Positions 9,602-18,784 of a DNA stretch of 64,000 nucleotides are shown piece by piece. The position numbers were made by a program, and so were the translations under genes. The stretch's first letter is position 1, and the number at the start of each line of letters is the position of its first letter. The notes under the pieces were generated by a model. That model worked only from the letters and a program-made list of their open reading frames with translations, searched no databases and was not told the origin of the DNA. Origin of the DNA: Oscillospiraceae bacterium (GTDB lineage: Bacteria; Bacillota; Clostridia; Oscillospirales; Oscillospiraceae); contig SVKZ01000001.1 in the NCBI GenBank assembly GCA_015068165.1, positions 1 through 64,000 of the forward strand, given 5' to 3'.

Positions 9602-11764
9602 ATGGCGTTATCTGCAAAAACAGTCCGTGGTCAAATCGCGATGTTGCAACCATTGCTACGAAATCTTTCATTAGATACAATTCGTAAGGGGCAGAGTAAA
9701 CTCGGCGAAATAATGAGCGCTGTACACAGCTCTCGTGTTCTCATTAAGGAACATTCCTTTTCCTGTTTCGATGGCGCTTGGATATTGCCCCGTGATGAAA
9801 GACGGCAGGGTGCCATTCTTTATCTACACGGTGGTGGGTACACCTGCGGTGATTTGGAGTATGCAAAAGCTTTTGGATCTGTCCTTGCTGTAGAGTGTGG
9901 CGTACGGACATTAACGATCGGTTACCGATTAGCACCTGAAAGTCCGTTCCCTTCTGCGATTGATGATGCGGAAGAAGCCTATAGGTATTTGCTTCAAAAA
10001 GGTTATCAGCCGAACCAGATCGCTCTGTGCGGTGAAAGCGCTGGCGGTGGTCTATGTTATAGCCTTTGTTTGCGGCTTATGGCAGAGGATCTGCCCCTGC
10101 CCGGTGGAATCATTGTAATTTCCCCCTGGACAGATTTGACGATGTCCGGTAGCTCCTATGAACAAAATCAGGATATAGACATCTCTATAAGCCGTGATAT
10201 TCTGGAATTTTATGCCGGTGCTTATACCACAGATAGAAAAGATCCACTCGCTTCACCTCTATTTGCTAATTTAGATCAAATGCCGCCATCCCTTATCTTT
10301 GTTGGCGGCGATGAGATTATGCGAAGCGATTCGGAGGAACTTCACAAAAAACTCCAATCTGCTGGAAGAATCAGTGAGCTTATTGTTGTGCCGGAACGGT
10401 GGCACGGATTCCTCCTATACGGTTTGCAGGAGGATAAAGGCAGTTTTCAGACCATTAACCGTTTTCTAAATAGATATATTTCTGCTGAAAACAAGCTACG
10501 TTGGGTACCGCTGGATAATGCGGCAAAGATATACCCTGCCGTTCGCAATAAGAACTGGAGCAATGTTTTCCGTCTTTCGGCAACGTTAAAGGAGGATGTG
10601 GATACCGCGATACTTCAGTCGGCGCTGGATGTTACAGTGCGCCGTTTTCCTGTGCTTTGCGCGCGGTTGCGGCGCGGCGTATTCTGGTATTATTTGCAGG
10701 AATTACAGCAAGCACCTGAAATTCGAGAAGAGAATTGCTATCCCCTTGTGAGAATGTATGCTGAAGAGATGGGCCAATGCGCTTTCCGTGTAATCATCTA
10801 TAAAAAGCGTGTTGCGATTGAAATGTTTCACGCTTTGACAGATGGCACTGGCGGTCTTGTATTTCTGAAAACACTGCTTGCGGAATATATCTTCCAAAAA
10901 TACGGTGTTCACGTTTCTGCTACCTGCGGTGTGCTGGGACGGTTGGAAGAGCCAACACCGGAGGAGATGGAAGATAGCTTTCAGAAGTATGCCGGTCCTG
11001 TGAGTGCCAGTCGGCGTGGCAACGATGCCTGGCAGGTTTTCGGAACGCCGGAAGCAGATAATTTTATGCATGTAACCTGTTTGCGGCTGAAGACGGAGGA
11101 GCTTGTCCGGCAGGCAAAGGCAATTGGTGTTACTGTAACGGTATATTTATGTGCCGTTATGATGGATGCGTTGCAGGAAATGCAGGCTGAAAAAATCAAA
11201 AGCGTTATGCATCGCAAAGCGATCAAGGTGCAAATTCCGGTAAACCTACGAAGCCTGTTCCCGAGCCGTTCCTTGCGGAATTTTGCGCTCTATACAACAC
11301 CGGAAATTGATCCTAGATTAGGACATTACAGCTTTGCTGAGTTATGCGATGTTGTTCGAAGCAGGATGGCATTAGAGATTAATCCCAAATTTATGAGCAC
11401 AATGATCGCAACCAATATCCGTTCTGAGAAAATACTTGCTGTGCGTGTGATTCCACTGTTTGTCAAGAATTTGATTATGAAGATGGTATTTGATGCGGTA
11501 GGCGAACGGAAATCCTGTCTGAGCTTCTCCAATTTAGGGCTCATAAGGCTACCGGAGGAAATGGATCCCTATATTGACCGTTTTGATTTTATTCTTGGTG
11601 TTCAAGCCAGCGCGCCGTACAATTGCGGTGTGGTTTCCTATGGAGACACGACCTGTGTCAACTTTATCCGCAATATCCGGGAATCGGAGCTGGAGTACCA
11701 TTTCTTTAAGGCTTTACAACGGCGGGGGCTGTCTGTTGAAGCTGAGAGCAATGCCCCCCAATAA
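9602..11764 (+). CDS. Fusion: alpha/beta hydrolase (fold-3 esterase type) + condensation/alcohol-acetyltransferase-like domain
   Basis: N-terminal ~300 aa with HGGGYTCGD oxyanion motif and GESAGG nucleophile elbow; C-terminal ~410 aa with HALTDGTGG (HxxxDG active site of condensation/acyltransferase superfamily). Confidence 0.8.
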   Translation: MALSAKTVRGQIAMLQPLLRNLSLDTIRKGQSKLGEIMSAVHSSRVLIKEHSFSCFDGAWILPRDERRQGAILYLHGGGYTCGDLEYAKAFGSVLAVECGVRTLTIGYRLAPESPFPSAIDDAEEAYRYLLQKGYQPNQIALCGESAGGGLCYSLCLRLMAEDLPLPGGIIVISPWTDLTMSGSSYEQNQDIDISISRDILEFYAGAYTTDRKDPLASPLFANLDQMPPSLIFVGGDEIMRSDSEELHKKLQSAGRISELIVVPERWHGFLLYGLQEDKGSFQTINRFLNRYISAENKLRWVPLDNAAKIYPAVRNKNWSNVFRLSATLKEDVDTAILQSALDVTVRRFPVLCARLRRGVFWYYLQELQQAPEIREENCYPLVRMYAEEMGQCAFRVIIYKKRVAIEMFHALTDGTGGLVFLKTLLAEYIFQKYGVHVSATCGVLGRLEEPTPEEMEDSFQKYAGPVSASRRGNDAWQVFGTPEADNFMHVTCLRLKTEELVRQAKAIGVTVTVYLCAVMMDALQEMQAEKIKSVMHRKAIKVQIPVNLRSLFPSRSLRNFALYTTPEIDPRLGHYSFAELCDVVRSRMALEINPKFMSTMIATNIRSEKILAVRVIPLFVKNLIMKMVFDAVGERKSCLSFSNLGLIRLPEEMDPYIDRFDFILGVQASAPYNCGVVSYGDTTCVNFIRNIRESELEYHFFKALQRRGLSVEAESNAPQ

Positions 11765-11780
11765 ACAAAAGGAGGCGCCT

Positions 11781-12476
11781 ATGTACTGTGTAAACTGCGG
11801 TGTCAAATTGGCGGATACTGAGAAAGTTTGTCCCCTTTGCGGCGTTATTGCCTATCATCCCGATATTCCACAAGGGCGTGGCGAGCCGCTATACCCCCCT
11901 TATAAATACCCAGAACGACGGGTTAGCCCCAAGGGCACAAAAATTATTATTTCCACTTTGTTTTTAATTCCGCTATTGATTACGCTTCTGTGTGATATTC
12001 AGCTAAATGCTCGGATAACATGGTCCGGTTATGTAATTGGCGGCTTGATTGTTGCATATGTTACATTTGCTTTGCCATGGTGGTTCCAAAAGCCAAATCC
12101 TGCGATCTTTTTGCCTTGTGCCTTTGCATCGGTGGCACTGTACTTGCTGTATATCAGCATCTACACAGAAGGGTACTGGTTTTTGAGCTTTGCGTTGCCT
12201 GTAACGGTGGGTGTGGCGTTGATTGCAACTGCAGTTACCGTACTACTGTGGTATCTTCGGAAGGCGGCACTGTATATTATTGGCGGCGCGGCTATTGTAA
12301 CAGGTTTATTTATCCCGCTGATAGAGTTTTTATCTTATATTACATTTGAAAGCATCCATTTTCTGGGGTGGTCTTTCTACCCGATGATCGTTTTGGTACT
12401 GTTAGGCGGAATGCTGATTTTCTTAGCTATTTGCCGGCCTGCACGCGAGACTATGGAGCGGAGATTTTTTGTATGA
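11781..12476 (+). CDS. Zinc-ribbon multi-TM protein (DUF6320-like)
   Basis: MYCVNCGVKLADTEKVCPLCGV zinc ribbon then several TM helices; strong RBS ggaggcgcct-ATG. ORF track start at 11574 is an extension into the preceding gene. Confidence 0.7.
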   Translation: MYCVNCGVKLADTEKVCPLCGVIAYHPDIPQGRGEPLYPPYKYPERRVSPKGTKIIISTLFLIPLLITLLCDIQLNARITWSGYVIGGLIVAYVTFALPWWFQKPNPAIFLPCAFASVALYLLYISIYTEGYWFLSFALPVTVGVALIATAVTVLLWYLRKAALYIIGGAAIVTGLFIPLIEFLSYITFESIHFLGWSFYPMIVLVLLGGMLIFLAICRPARETMERRFFV

Positions 12477-13057
12477 TCCCGATATTACATCAAGACGGGG
12501 ATATTATTGTCTGCTTAAAGCCCGTTGGATTGGATTCTGAGCACGATTTGCCTGCTGCACTGGGCGGTGAAATCTATGCTGTACACAGATTGGATAAGAA
12601 TGTTGGCGGGTTGATGGTTTACGCAAAAAATAAGACAACTGCTGCGGATTTATCCCGGCAAATTCAGGCAGGGGAGTTTATCAAGGAGTATGTTGCCCTT
12701 GTGGAGGGTCAGCCGCCGCAATCTGGGGTTTTCGAGGATTTTCTGTTTAAGGACTGTAAAAAGAATAAGGTCTATGTGGTAAAACGGCAACGTAACGGTG
12801 TAAAAGCGGCAAAGCTGTCCTATCATTGCCTGAAAACTGGTGAGAGGTCTCTTGTGCGTGTCCGTCTGCATACCGGCAGGAGCCACCAAATCCGTGTGCA
12901 GTTTTCCTCCAGAGGCTACCCGCTTGTGGGCGATCATAAATACGGCGATAAAGGTCCCGAAAAGGAAATACATCTGTTTTCCAGTTATCTTGGATTTTCT
13001 GTAGGCAAGCGGCACCTTGAATTTTCCCAATTGCCGGAATGGGCAGAGGAAAGTTAA
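12473..13057 (+). CDS. RluA-family pseudouridine synthase
   Basis: VHRLDKNVGGLMVYAKNK, HTGRSHQIRVQFSSRGYPLVGDHKYG. Confidence 0.88.
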   Translation: MIPILHQDGDIIVCLKPVGLDSEHDLPAALGGEIYAVHRLDKNVGGLMVYAKNKTTAADLSRQIQAGEFIKEYVALVEGQPPQSGVFEDFLFKDCKKNKVYVVKRQRNGVKAAKLSYHCLKTGERSLVRVRLHTGRSHQIRVQFSSRGYPLVGDHKYGDKGPEKEIHLFSSYLGFSVGKRHLEFSQLPEWAEES

Positions 13058-13087
13058 GAAAAAACACAGAATAATTCAAATTAGGTC

Positions 13088-13116
13088 TTGACAATTTACG
13101 CACACTGCGATATAAT
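13088..13116 (+). promoter_or_regulatory. Promoter of tRNA-Thr
   Basis: TTGACA – 17 nt – TATAAT just upstream of the tRNA gene. Confidence 0.7.
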
Positions 13117-13136
13117 AGCGAAGCTGTGTGCGAAAT

Positions 13137-13212
<76 letters not shown>

Positions 13213-13252
13213 AAAAATCAGTCATCCCCTCAAGGATGGCTGATTTTTTATA
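13213..13252 (+). terminator. Rho-independent terminator of tRNA-Thr
   Basis: aaaaaatcagtcatcc…ggatggctgattttttat. Confidence 0.85.
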
Positions 13253-13261
13253 CTTCCAGTA

Positions 13262-13312
13262 TTGAACTGGCGACCTCATCCATTTCAATATGCCAGTTCA
13301 AATTTGGTGAGC
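13262..13312. repeat. tRNA-Thr-derived fragments (one inverted, one degenerate direct)
   Basis: 13262-13281 ttgaactggcgacctcatcc is the exact reverse complement of tRNA bases 13175-13194; ~13290-13312 gccagttcaaatttggtgagcgacc resembles the tRNA T-arm/3' end. Confidence 0.75.
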
Positions 13313-13380
13313 GACCCGAGTGAGTGGCCGCGGTCGACAGATATATTCATTTCTATAACCATGAACGGATTCAAACAAAG

Positions 13381-13417
13381 AGCGGAGTGGCGCCGCTAAC
13401 GCGACGCCACTCCGCTT
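13381..13417. terminator. Strong inverted repeat, possibly the terminator of the convergent thrE-like gene
   Basis: agcggagtggcg(ccgctaacg)cgacgccactccgct, near-perfect long stem between convergent transcription units; U-tract is poor. Confidence 0.4.
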
Positions 13418-13497
13418 AAAACTTAATATTCCTACATAGGGGCTTTTTTTGTGCTGTCCGCACAAAATGGGGCAGTTCAATCCGGGGGTGGACATCA

Positions 13498-14724
13498 TCA
13501 TTTCTTGTTTCGCATCTGTCTCCAAACGGTTGTACCGCGGACAATGGAGGATATCATCAGAATGCCGATTGCTATAAGTCCTGCAATGGAAACGGTTTCC
13601 GCACCGTTTTCCATAAAACCTGCAATATTTTTATCAGCGAGGAAGCTCGTGGTGTAGTAGATACCTGCACCGGGAATTAACGGCAATATGGCTACCACTA
13701 AATAAGTAATAGCAGGGAAGCGACGGATACGTGCCATAGCCTCAGCAAAGCTGGCTGCGAACAATGCAGCAATAAAGTAACTTATATGGGTATCGTTAAG
13801 CAGATACGCACTCACCAAATAAACCGCCCAGGAGGCAGTTCCGCCGAGAATGCAGATAAGCATTCCTTTTCCGTGAATGTTGAACAGCATAGAAAAACCG
13901 GTACAGCCTACAGCAGCTGCAATACATTGTAAAATCGGGCCGTATGATTGGGGAGCGATTGTGGCCGGTGTTTCAAATATGGAAAACACGGTGGCGCGGG
14001 CAACACTTGTACCAAGACCGATTGCAACAGCAATGAGAATGACCTGCACGATACGGTTGATACCGGAATTGGTATCTCCGAAGATGATATCGCGGATAGC
14101 GTTTGTAAACAGGAGGCCCGGAACTAACATCATAAGTGCGCCGATAATAGCCGTATCACTGTTGATACCGAGGATGCTAAAAAAATAAGCAATCAGGGCC
14201 ATACAAAAGGAAGAGGCCATTGTGGCAAAGAAATTGTTGACCCGGAGCTTTTGGGTAAGATGGCCAATTAATCCGACAACTAAGCCGCAGAGCATAGAGA
14301 TGACAGCGTCTGCAAGCGTGCCGCCAAAAAAAAGGGAGAAACCGCCGGCAGCAATCATATTTGCAAGAAGGAAAATAGGCAAGGAATAGGTTCTGCAACT
14401 ATTCTTTGTTTCCTTAACCCATTGTGCTGCGGCCTGTGGGTCAGGTGTTTCCTGACAGATTTTACGGCTGAGGTTGCTGTAGTGCTCTAAAGTGTCCATA
14501 TCGTTACAGTGGAAGCCGATGCGGCGCAGACGGGTGATGCTTTGCCCGTCCGGTGTTGTAATGGTTACTATCATACTATTGGGAATGGCAAAGACCTCAG
14601 CTTCTATGCCATAGGACCGCATAATGCGGATAATGCATTCTTCAATACGGTAGGTTTCTGCGCCGCACATCGCCAGCTGATAGCCGATTTCTACAGCAGT
14701 ATCAAAAAGAAGAGAATAGTTCAT
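13498..14724 (-). CDS. Threonine/serine exporter family protein (ThrE/DUF1212, both halves fused)
   Basis: MNYSLLFDTAVEIGYQLAMCGAETYRIEECIIRIMRSYG… (YjjP-like N-half) followed by a YjjB-like multi-TM C-half; start at 14724. Confidence 0.85.
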   Translation of the reverse strand: MNYSLLFDTAVEIGYQLAMCGAETYRIEECIIRIMRSYGIEAEVFAIPNSMIVTITTPDGQSITRLRRIGFHCNDMDTLEHYSNLSRKICQETPDPQAAAQWVKETKNSCRTYSLPIFLLANMIAAGGFSLFFGGTLADAVISMLCGLVVGLIGHLTQKLRVNNFFATMASSFCMALIAYFFSILGINSDTAIIGALMMLVPGLLFTNAIRDIIFGDTNSGINRIVQVILIAVAIGLGTSVARATVFSIFETPATIAPQSYGPILQCIAAAVGCTGFSMLFNIHGKGMLICILGGTASWAVYLVSAYLLNDTHISYFIAALFAASFAEAMARIRRFPAITYLVVAILPLIPGAGIYYTTSFLADKNIAGFMENGAETVSIAGLIAIGILMISSIVRGTTVWRQMRNKK

Positions 14725-14777
14725 CTTTTTCGCCTCACAGAGGAATGACCGCCGGAGCGACCGGCGATCATTGTCGT

Positions 14778-15620
14778 TTATTTTCTGATGAAAAGGACAC
14801 CCAAGGTGCTGGGTCCGCAGTGACAGGAGATAGTACAACCTGCCTCTGTCCAATAGATGTTTTCAAAGTCGCCGTATTCACCGACTGCTTTTTTGACGGT
14901 ATCAAGGCACTCGTCTGTAACAGGTGTACGGGTTACAAACAGATGCTCCTGATCTAAATCATCCCGGTCAGCCAAGCGATCTTTCACATAGGCGGCAAGA
15001 CACTTGCTATAGCTGCCGCGATATTTTTTAACAACCGACATTTTACCGTCCTTGACCTCAATGCAAGGCTTCAGTCCAAGTAGGTTTGCGCCCAAGGCTG
15101 TTGCAGAGGAACAGCGACCGCCCTTAACCATATACTCCAGTCTGTCCAGTACAAAGCTGGCTTCAACCTTGGGGATAATTTCTTCCAACTTTTCAACGAT
15201 TTCATCCAAGCTCTCACAAGTTTTTGCTAACTCACAAGCTTTCAGAACAACAAGACCCTGACCGGTGGAGAGATTCAGCGAGTCGATTACGCGTACATTG
15301 TCAAACTCCTCGGCGGCGAGGCATGCATTTTGATAACAGGAAGAGAAGCCGGAGCTGATGTTAATATGGATAACACCGTCATAAAGAGGGGCGTATTTAC
15401 TGAAAACTGTGGAGTACTGATCAATATTTAGAGCAGCGGTGCTACAAAGGTCGCCACCGGCGGCAACGTGGGCAAATATGTCTGTGGTGGTGATGTCCAC
15501 GCCATCAGAGAAATTCTTGCCATCTTTAATAACGGTAAGAGGTATAATGGTAATATCGTACTTATCGACCAATTCCTGAGAGAGATCGCAGGTGCTGTCA
15601 GAAATGATTTTGATGTTCAT
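14778..15620 (-). CDS. DegV family fatty-acid-binding protein
   Basis: MNIKIISDSTCDLSQELVDKYDITIIPLTVIKDGKNFSDGVDIT…, typical DegV N-terminus. Confidence 0.93.
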   Translation of the reverse strand: MNIKIISDSTCDLSQELVDKYDITIIPLTVIKDGKNFSDGVDITTTDIFAHVAAGGDLCSTAALNIDQYSTVFSKYAPLYDGVIHINISSGFSSCYQNACLAAEEFDNVRVIDSLNLSTGQGLVVLKACELAKTCESLDEIVEKLEEIIPKVEASFVLDRLEYMVKGGRCSSATALGANLLGLKPCIEVKDGKMSVVKKYRGSYSKCLAAYVKDRLADRDDLDQEHLFVTRTPVTDECLDTVKKAVGEYGDFENIYWTEAGCTISCHCGPSTLGVLFIRK

Positions 15621-15645
15621 ATCTATTTCCTTTCATTCTTTCAAA

Positions 15646-16008
15646 TTACAAAATGGGCTTGCTATGAATCATAAAACAGCTGGGTTCAATATCTTTGTTC
15701 ATTTTTAGGTAGCCCATGCCCCAGTCCCGCATAGCGATCAGAATGGGCATCAGACTATTGCCGAGTTCTGTAAGGGAATACTCGACCTTGGGAGGAATGA
15801 TAGGGAATACCTCGCGGTGGATAAGACCCTCGGATTCCAATTCCCGGAGTTGTTGGGTAAGAATCTTCGGGGTTACCTTTGGAATTGCTTTTTGAAGCTG
15901 GGAATAACGCATTTTAGCTTCAGCAAGATGCCATAAAATAAGCGCTTTGTATTTTCCACCGATGAGACCAAGGGTGGCTTCAACCGGACAGCTTGTTTTT
16001 TCTGACAT
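15646..16008 (-). CDS. HxlR-family winged-helix transcriptional regulator
   Basis: CPVEATLGLIGGKYKALILWHL…RYSQLQKAIPKVTPKILTQQLRELESEGLIHRE. Confidence 0.92.
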   Translation of the reverse strand: MSEKTSCPVEATLGLIGGKYKALILWHLAEAKMRYSQLQKAIPKVTPKILTQQLRELESEGLIHREVFPIIPPKVEYSLTELGNSLMPILIAMRDWGMGYLKMNKDIEPSCFMIHSKPIL

Positions 16009-16139
16009 ATCAATTCACCCCACTATCAAAAAGGATAGTACTATACAAAAAAGTGCATACTTGCTTTTTTGTATTCGTATGGTAGTATAATAGCATAACA
16101 GCTAAAGTTAGTCAACCCTAAAGGATAGGAGCGCTTAGA

Positions 16140-18590
16140 ATGGAGATTAAGCTTGATGTGAAGGGAATGACCTGTGCGGCCTGCTCTGCCAGAGTGGAAA
16201 GCGTTACAAAGGCAGTAGAGGGTGTAGAGTCTGCTGAGGTCAACCTTTTGGCTGGTAAAATGACGGTGAAATGCAGTATCGACTGTACAAATGCCATTAT
16301 TACTGCGGTCGGCAATGCCGGCTACAGCGCATCCGTTCCCGGTAAGGGAAAAAAGGAGAATACGGAAAGTCCGAACGAAAGCAAAAAAATCCTGTTTCGG
16401 ATTGTGTGTTCCCTTGTGTTTCTGATTGCGCTGATGTATCTGACAATGGGGCATATGCTGGGAATCCACGGTTGGCAATATGAAACAGAAAATGCGATGC
16501 TGATGGGACTTGCGCAGTTATTGCTCACGTTGCCGGTGGTTTATCTAAACAGAAGTTATTTCTACCGTGGCATAAAGGCTCTGTGGCATAAAGCCCCCAA
16601 TATGGATTCGCTGATTGTCATTGGTTCCGGCGCATCCTTAATTTACGGTATTGTTTCACTTCTGATTATGGCATATGCCATTGGTCGCGGTGATTGGACG
16701 GGGGTTTTGCACTGCAGAGATAATCTTTATTTTGAGTCTGCCGCAATGATTCTGACTTTGATTACTATTGGAAGGTATTTGGAGTCTATTGCAAAAGGAA
16801 AGACCGGGGACGCTATTCGCAAACTGATGGATCTCACACCGAAAACGGCTGAGGTGCTTAATGGGGATGAAATCAGGGTTATTCCGGCGGAAGAGGTTGT
16901 TCCCGGAAATATTATTATTCTCAGAGCCGGTAACCGTATTCCTGTGGATGGTGTTTTAATATCCGGCGGTGCAACGGTGGATGAAAGTGCCATTACAGGC
17001 GAGAGTATTCCCGTAGAAAAAAAGGTTAGTGATTCATTGACTGCAGGCACATTTTTATCGGCGGGTTATTGCCGGATGGAATGTCGAAAGACAGGAGACG
17101 ATACGACCCTTGCACAGATTATTCGGCTTGTGGAAGAGGCAGGAGGGTCAAAGGCACCCATTGCCCGATTGGCAGATAAAATTGCAGGTGTATTTGTGCC
17201 TGTGGTTATGGGCATTTCCCTTATAACCTTTTTAATTTGGCTGTTGGTTGGTAGTGAATTGTCCTTTGCCTTTACCTCTGCCATTGCAGTGCTTGTCATA
17301 TCCTGTCCTTGTGCCCTCGGACTTGCTACACCGGTGGCAATTCTGGTAGGCACAGGGCGAGGCGCTTCAATGGGTGTGCTGTTTAAGAATGCGCAAGCCC
17401 TTGAGGAGCTTCATAAGGTAGATACCGTGGTTTTGGATAAGACCGGCACCTTGACAAGTGGTGCACCGGTCGTAACAGACATTTTACCCGGTGCTGTCTC
17501 AAAAGAAAGACTAATTCAAATCGCACAGGCGCTGGAGACCCCTTCTGAACACCCTTTTGCAAGGGCGATTATACAACTAAAAAACGGCGGCGTTCTGCCT
17601 GCAGAGAACTTTTCCACATTGTCAGGCCGGGGCGTTAGTGCTCTTTTGGATGGGAAGCTGTACTTTGGTGGCAACGGTGATATGATGCAGGAAAAAGGTA
17701 TCAGCGTTCCTGAATTAAACGACTTAAAAGCCCATGGAAAGACACCATTGTATTTCGCCTGCGAGGATGGAACATATCTCGGTGCGATTGCGGTTGCTGA
17801 TGTGCTGAAAGAGGATTCAGTGGAAGCAGTACAGCGGATGAAGCGAATGGGCCTTCGCGTGGTAATGCTTACCGGCGATAACCAAAATACGGCAGAAGCT
17901 ATTGCCCATAATGCTGGTATAGATAATGTGATTGCCGGTGTTTTGCCAAGTGAAAAGGCAATGCAGATACGCAAACTCCAAGAGAGCGGATGCCGTGTTC
18001 TGATGGTTGGCGACGGCATTAACGATGCACCTGCTCTTGTAACGGCGGATGTGGGTATGGCAATCGGTGCCGGTACGGACATTGCAATGGAATCAGCGGA
18101 CATCGTGCTGATGAACAGTTCTCTTATGGGCGTTTGCGACGGTATTTCTTTGAGTAAGGCAACGATCCGTAATATTAAGCAGAATCTGTTCTGGGCGTTT
18201 ATGTATAACAGCCTCTGCATTCCCATTGCAGCAGGTGCGCTTTATCCGCTGTTTGGGCTACAGCTCAGCCCAATGCTTGGTGCTGCTGCGATGAGTCTCA
18301 GTTCGTTCTTTGTTGTAACCAATGCACTGAGGCTTCGTAGATTTAAGGCGTTCTATAAACATCAAATGAAATCCACTGTACAGGAGGTAAAAGTAATGGA
18401 AAAGAAAATTTATGTAGATGGTATGATGTGCCTCCATTGCAAAGCGCGTGTGGAACAGATATGTAAGGGTATGCCCGGTGTTACGGATGCTGTAGTAGAT
18501 CTGCAGGATAAGTCTGTAACCATCACCGGAACACCGGATCTGGACGGAGTAAAAAAAGCAATCACAGATGCGGGCTATGAGGTAAAATAA
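16140..18590 (+). CDS. copA: Copper-type heavy-metal-translocating P-type ATPase with N- and C-terminal HMA domains
   Basis: GMTCAACSARVE (HMA), SCPCALGLATP, DKTGTLTSGAP, MVGDGINDAPAL; C-terminal second HMA GMMCLHCKARVE. Confidence 0.92.
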   Translation: MEIKLDVKGMTCAACSARVESVTKAVEGVESAEVNLLAGKMTVKCSIDCTNAIITAVGNAGYSASVPGKGKKENTESPNESKKILFRIVCSLVFLIALMYLTMGHMLGIHGWQYETENAMLMGLAQLLLTLPVVYLNRSYFYRGIKALWHKAPNMDSLIVIGSGASLIYGIVSLLIMAYAIGRGDWTGVLHCRDNLYFESAAMILTLITIGRYLESIAKGKTGDAIRKLMDLTPKTAEVLNGDEIRVIPAEEVVPGNIIILRAGNRIPVDGVLISGGATVDESAITGESIPVEKKVSDSLTAGTFLSAGYCRMECRKTGDDTTLAQIIRLVEEAGGSKAPIARLADKIAGVFVPVVMGISLITFLIWLLVGSELSFAFTSAIAVLVISCPCALGLATPVAILVGTGRGASMGVLFKNAQALEELHKVDTVVLDKTGTLTSGAPVVTDILPGAVSKERLIQIAQALETPSEHPFARAIIQLKNGGVLPAENFSTLSGRGVSALLDGKLYFGGNGDMMQEKGISVPELNDLKAHGKTPLYFACEDGTYLGAIAVADVLKEDSVEAVQRMKRMGLRVVMLTGDNQNTAEAIAHNAGIDNVIAGVLPSEKAMQIRKLQESGCRVLMVGDGINDAPALVTADVGMAIGAGTDIAMESADIVLMNSSLMGVCDGISLSKATIRNIKQNLFWAFMYNSLCIPIAAGALYPLFGLQLSPMLGAAAMSLSSFFVVTNALRLRRFKAFYKHQMKSTVQEVKVMEKKIYVDGMMCLHCKARVEQICKGMPGVTDAVVDLQDKSVTITGTPDLDGVKKAITDAGYEVK
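18396..18590 (+). CDS. Candidate internally initiated 64-aa CopZ-like metallochaperone, in frame within copA
   Basis: AGGAGG at 18382-18387, 8-nt spacer, then ATG 18396: MEKKIYVDGMMCLHCKARVEQICKGMPGVTDAVVDLQDKSVTITGTPDLDGVKKAITDAGYEVK*. Confidence 0.5.
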   Translation: MEKKIYVDGMMCLHCKARVEQICKGMPGVTDAVVDLQDKSVTITGTPDLDGVKKAITDAGYEVK

Positions 18591-18655
18591 GTCCAAGGTA
18601 TTGGACAAATAGCTAAGTATAATAAAGCCACAAAAGAAGAAATGAGGGCTTTATT

Positions 18656-18784
18656 ATGTATGCAATCAAAAATGTAAACGGACACATTCAGGTCTATAAC
18701 GAATATGGCATTTTCCTGTTCTCCGCCGATACGGAAAGGGAAGCCAGAGAGGAAATAGAAGCATATGCGCAATATTCGGCTTGA
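18656..18784 (+). CDS. 42-aa small conserved-looking protein overlapping truA
   Basis: MYAIKNVNGHIQVYNEYGIFLFSADTEREAREEIEAYAQYSA*; ends 20 nt inside the truA start. Below the ORF-track cut-off. Confidence 0.5.
   Translation: MYAIKNVNGHIQVYNEYGIFLFSADTEREAREEIEAYAQYSA

Noticed and set aside
13381-13417. Long perfect-looking inverted repeat as a transposon end or MITE
   Set aside because: Single copy in this window, no target-site duplication or transposase; best fit is a terminator of convergent transcription.
13298-13525. 75-aa minus-strand ORF between tRNA-Thr and the thrE-like gene
   Set aside because: Runs across the long inverted repeat and into the 3' end of the exporter gene; no start context or known family.
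17516-18226. 236-aa minus-strand ORF (Ser/Ile/Ala-rich)
   Set aside because: Antisense shadow of copA with low-complexity composition.
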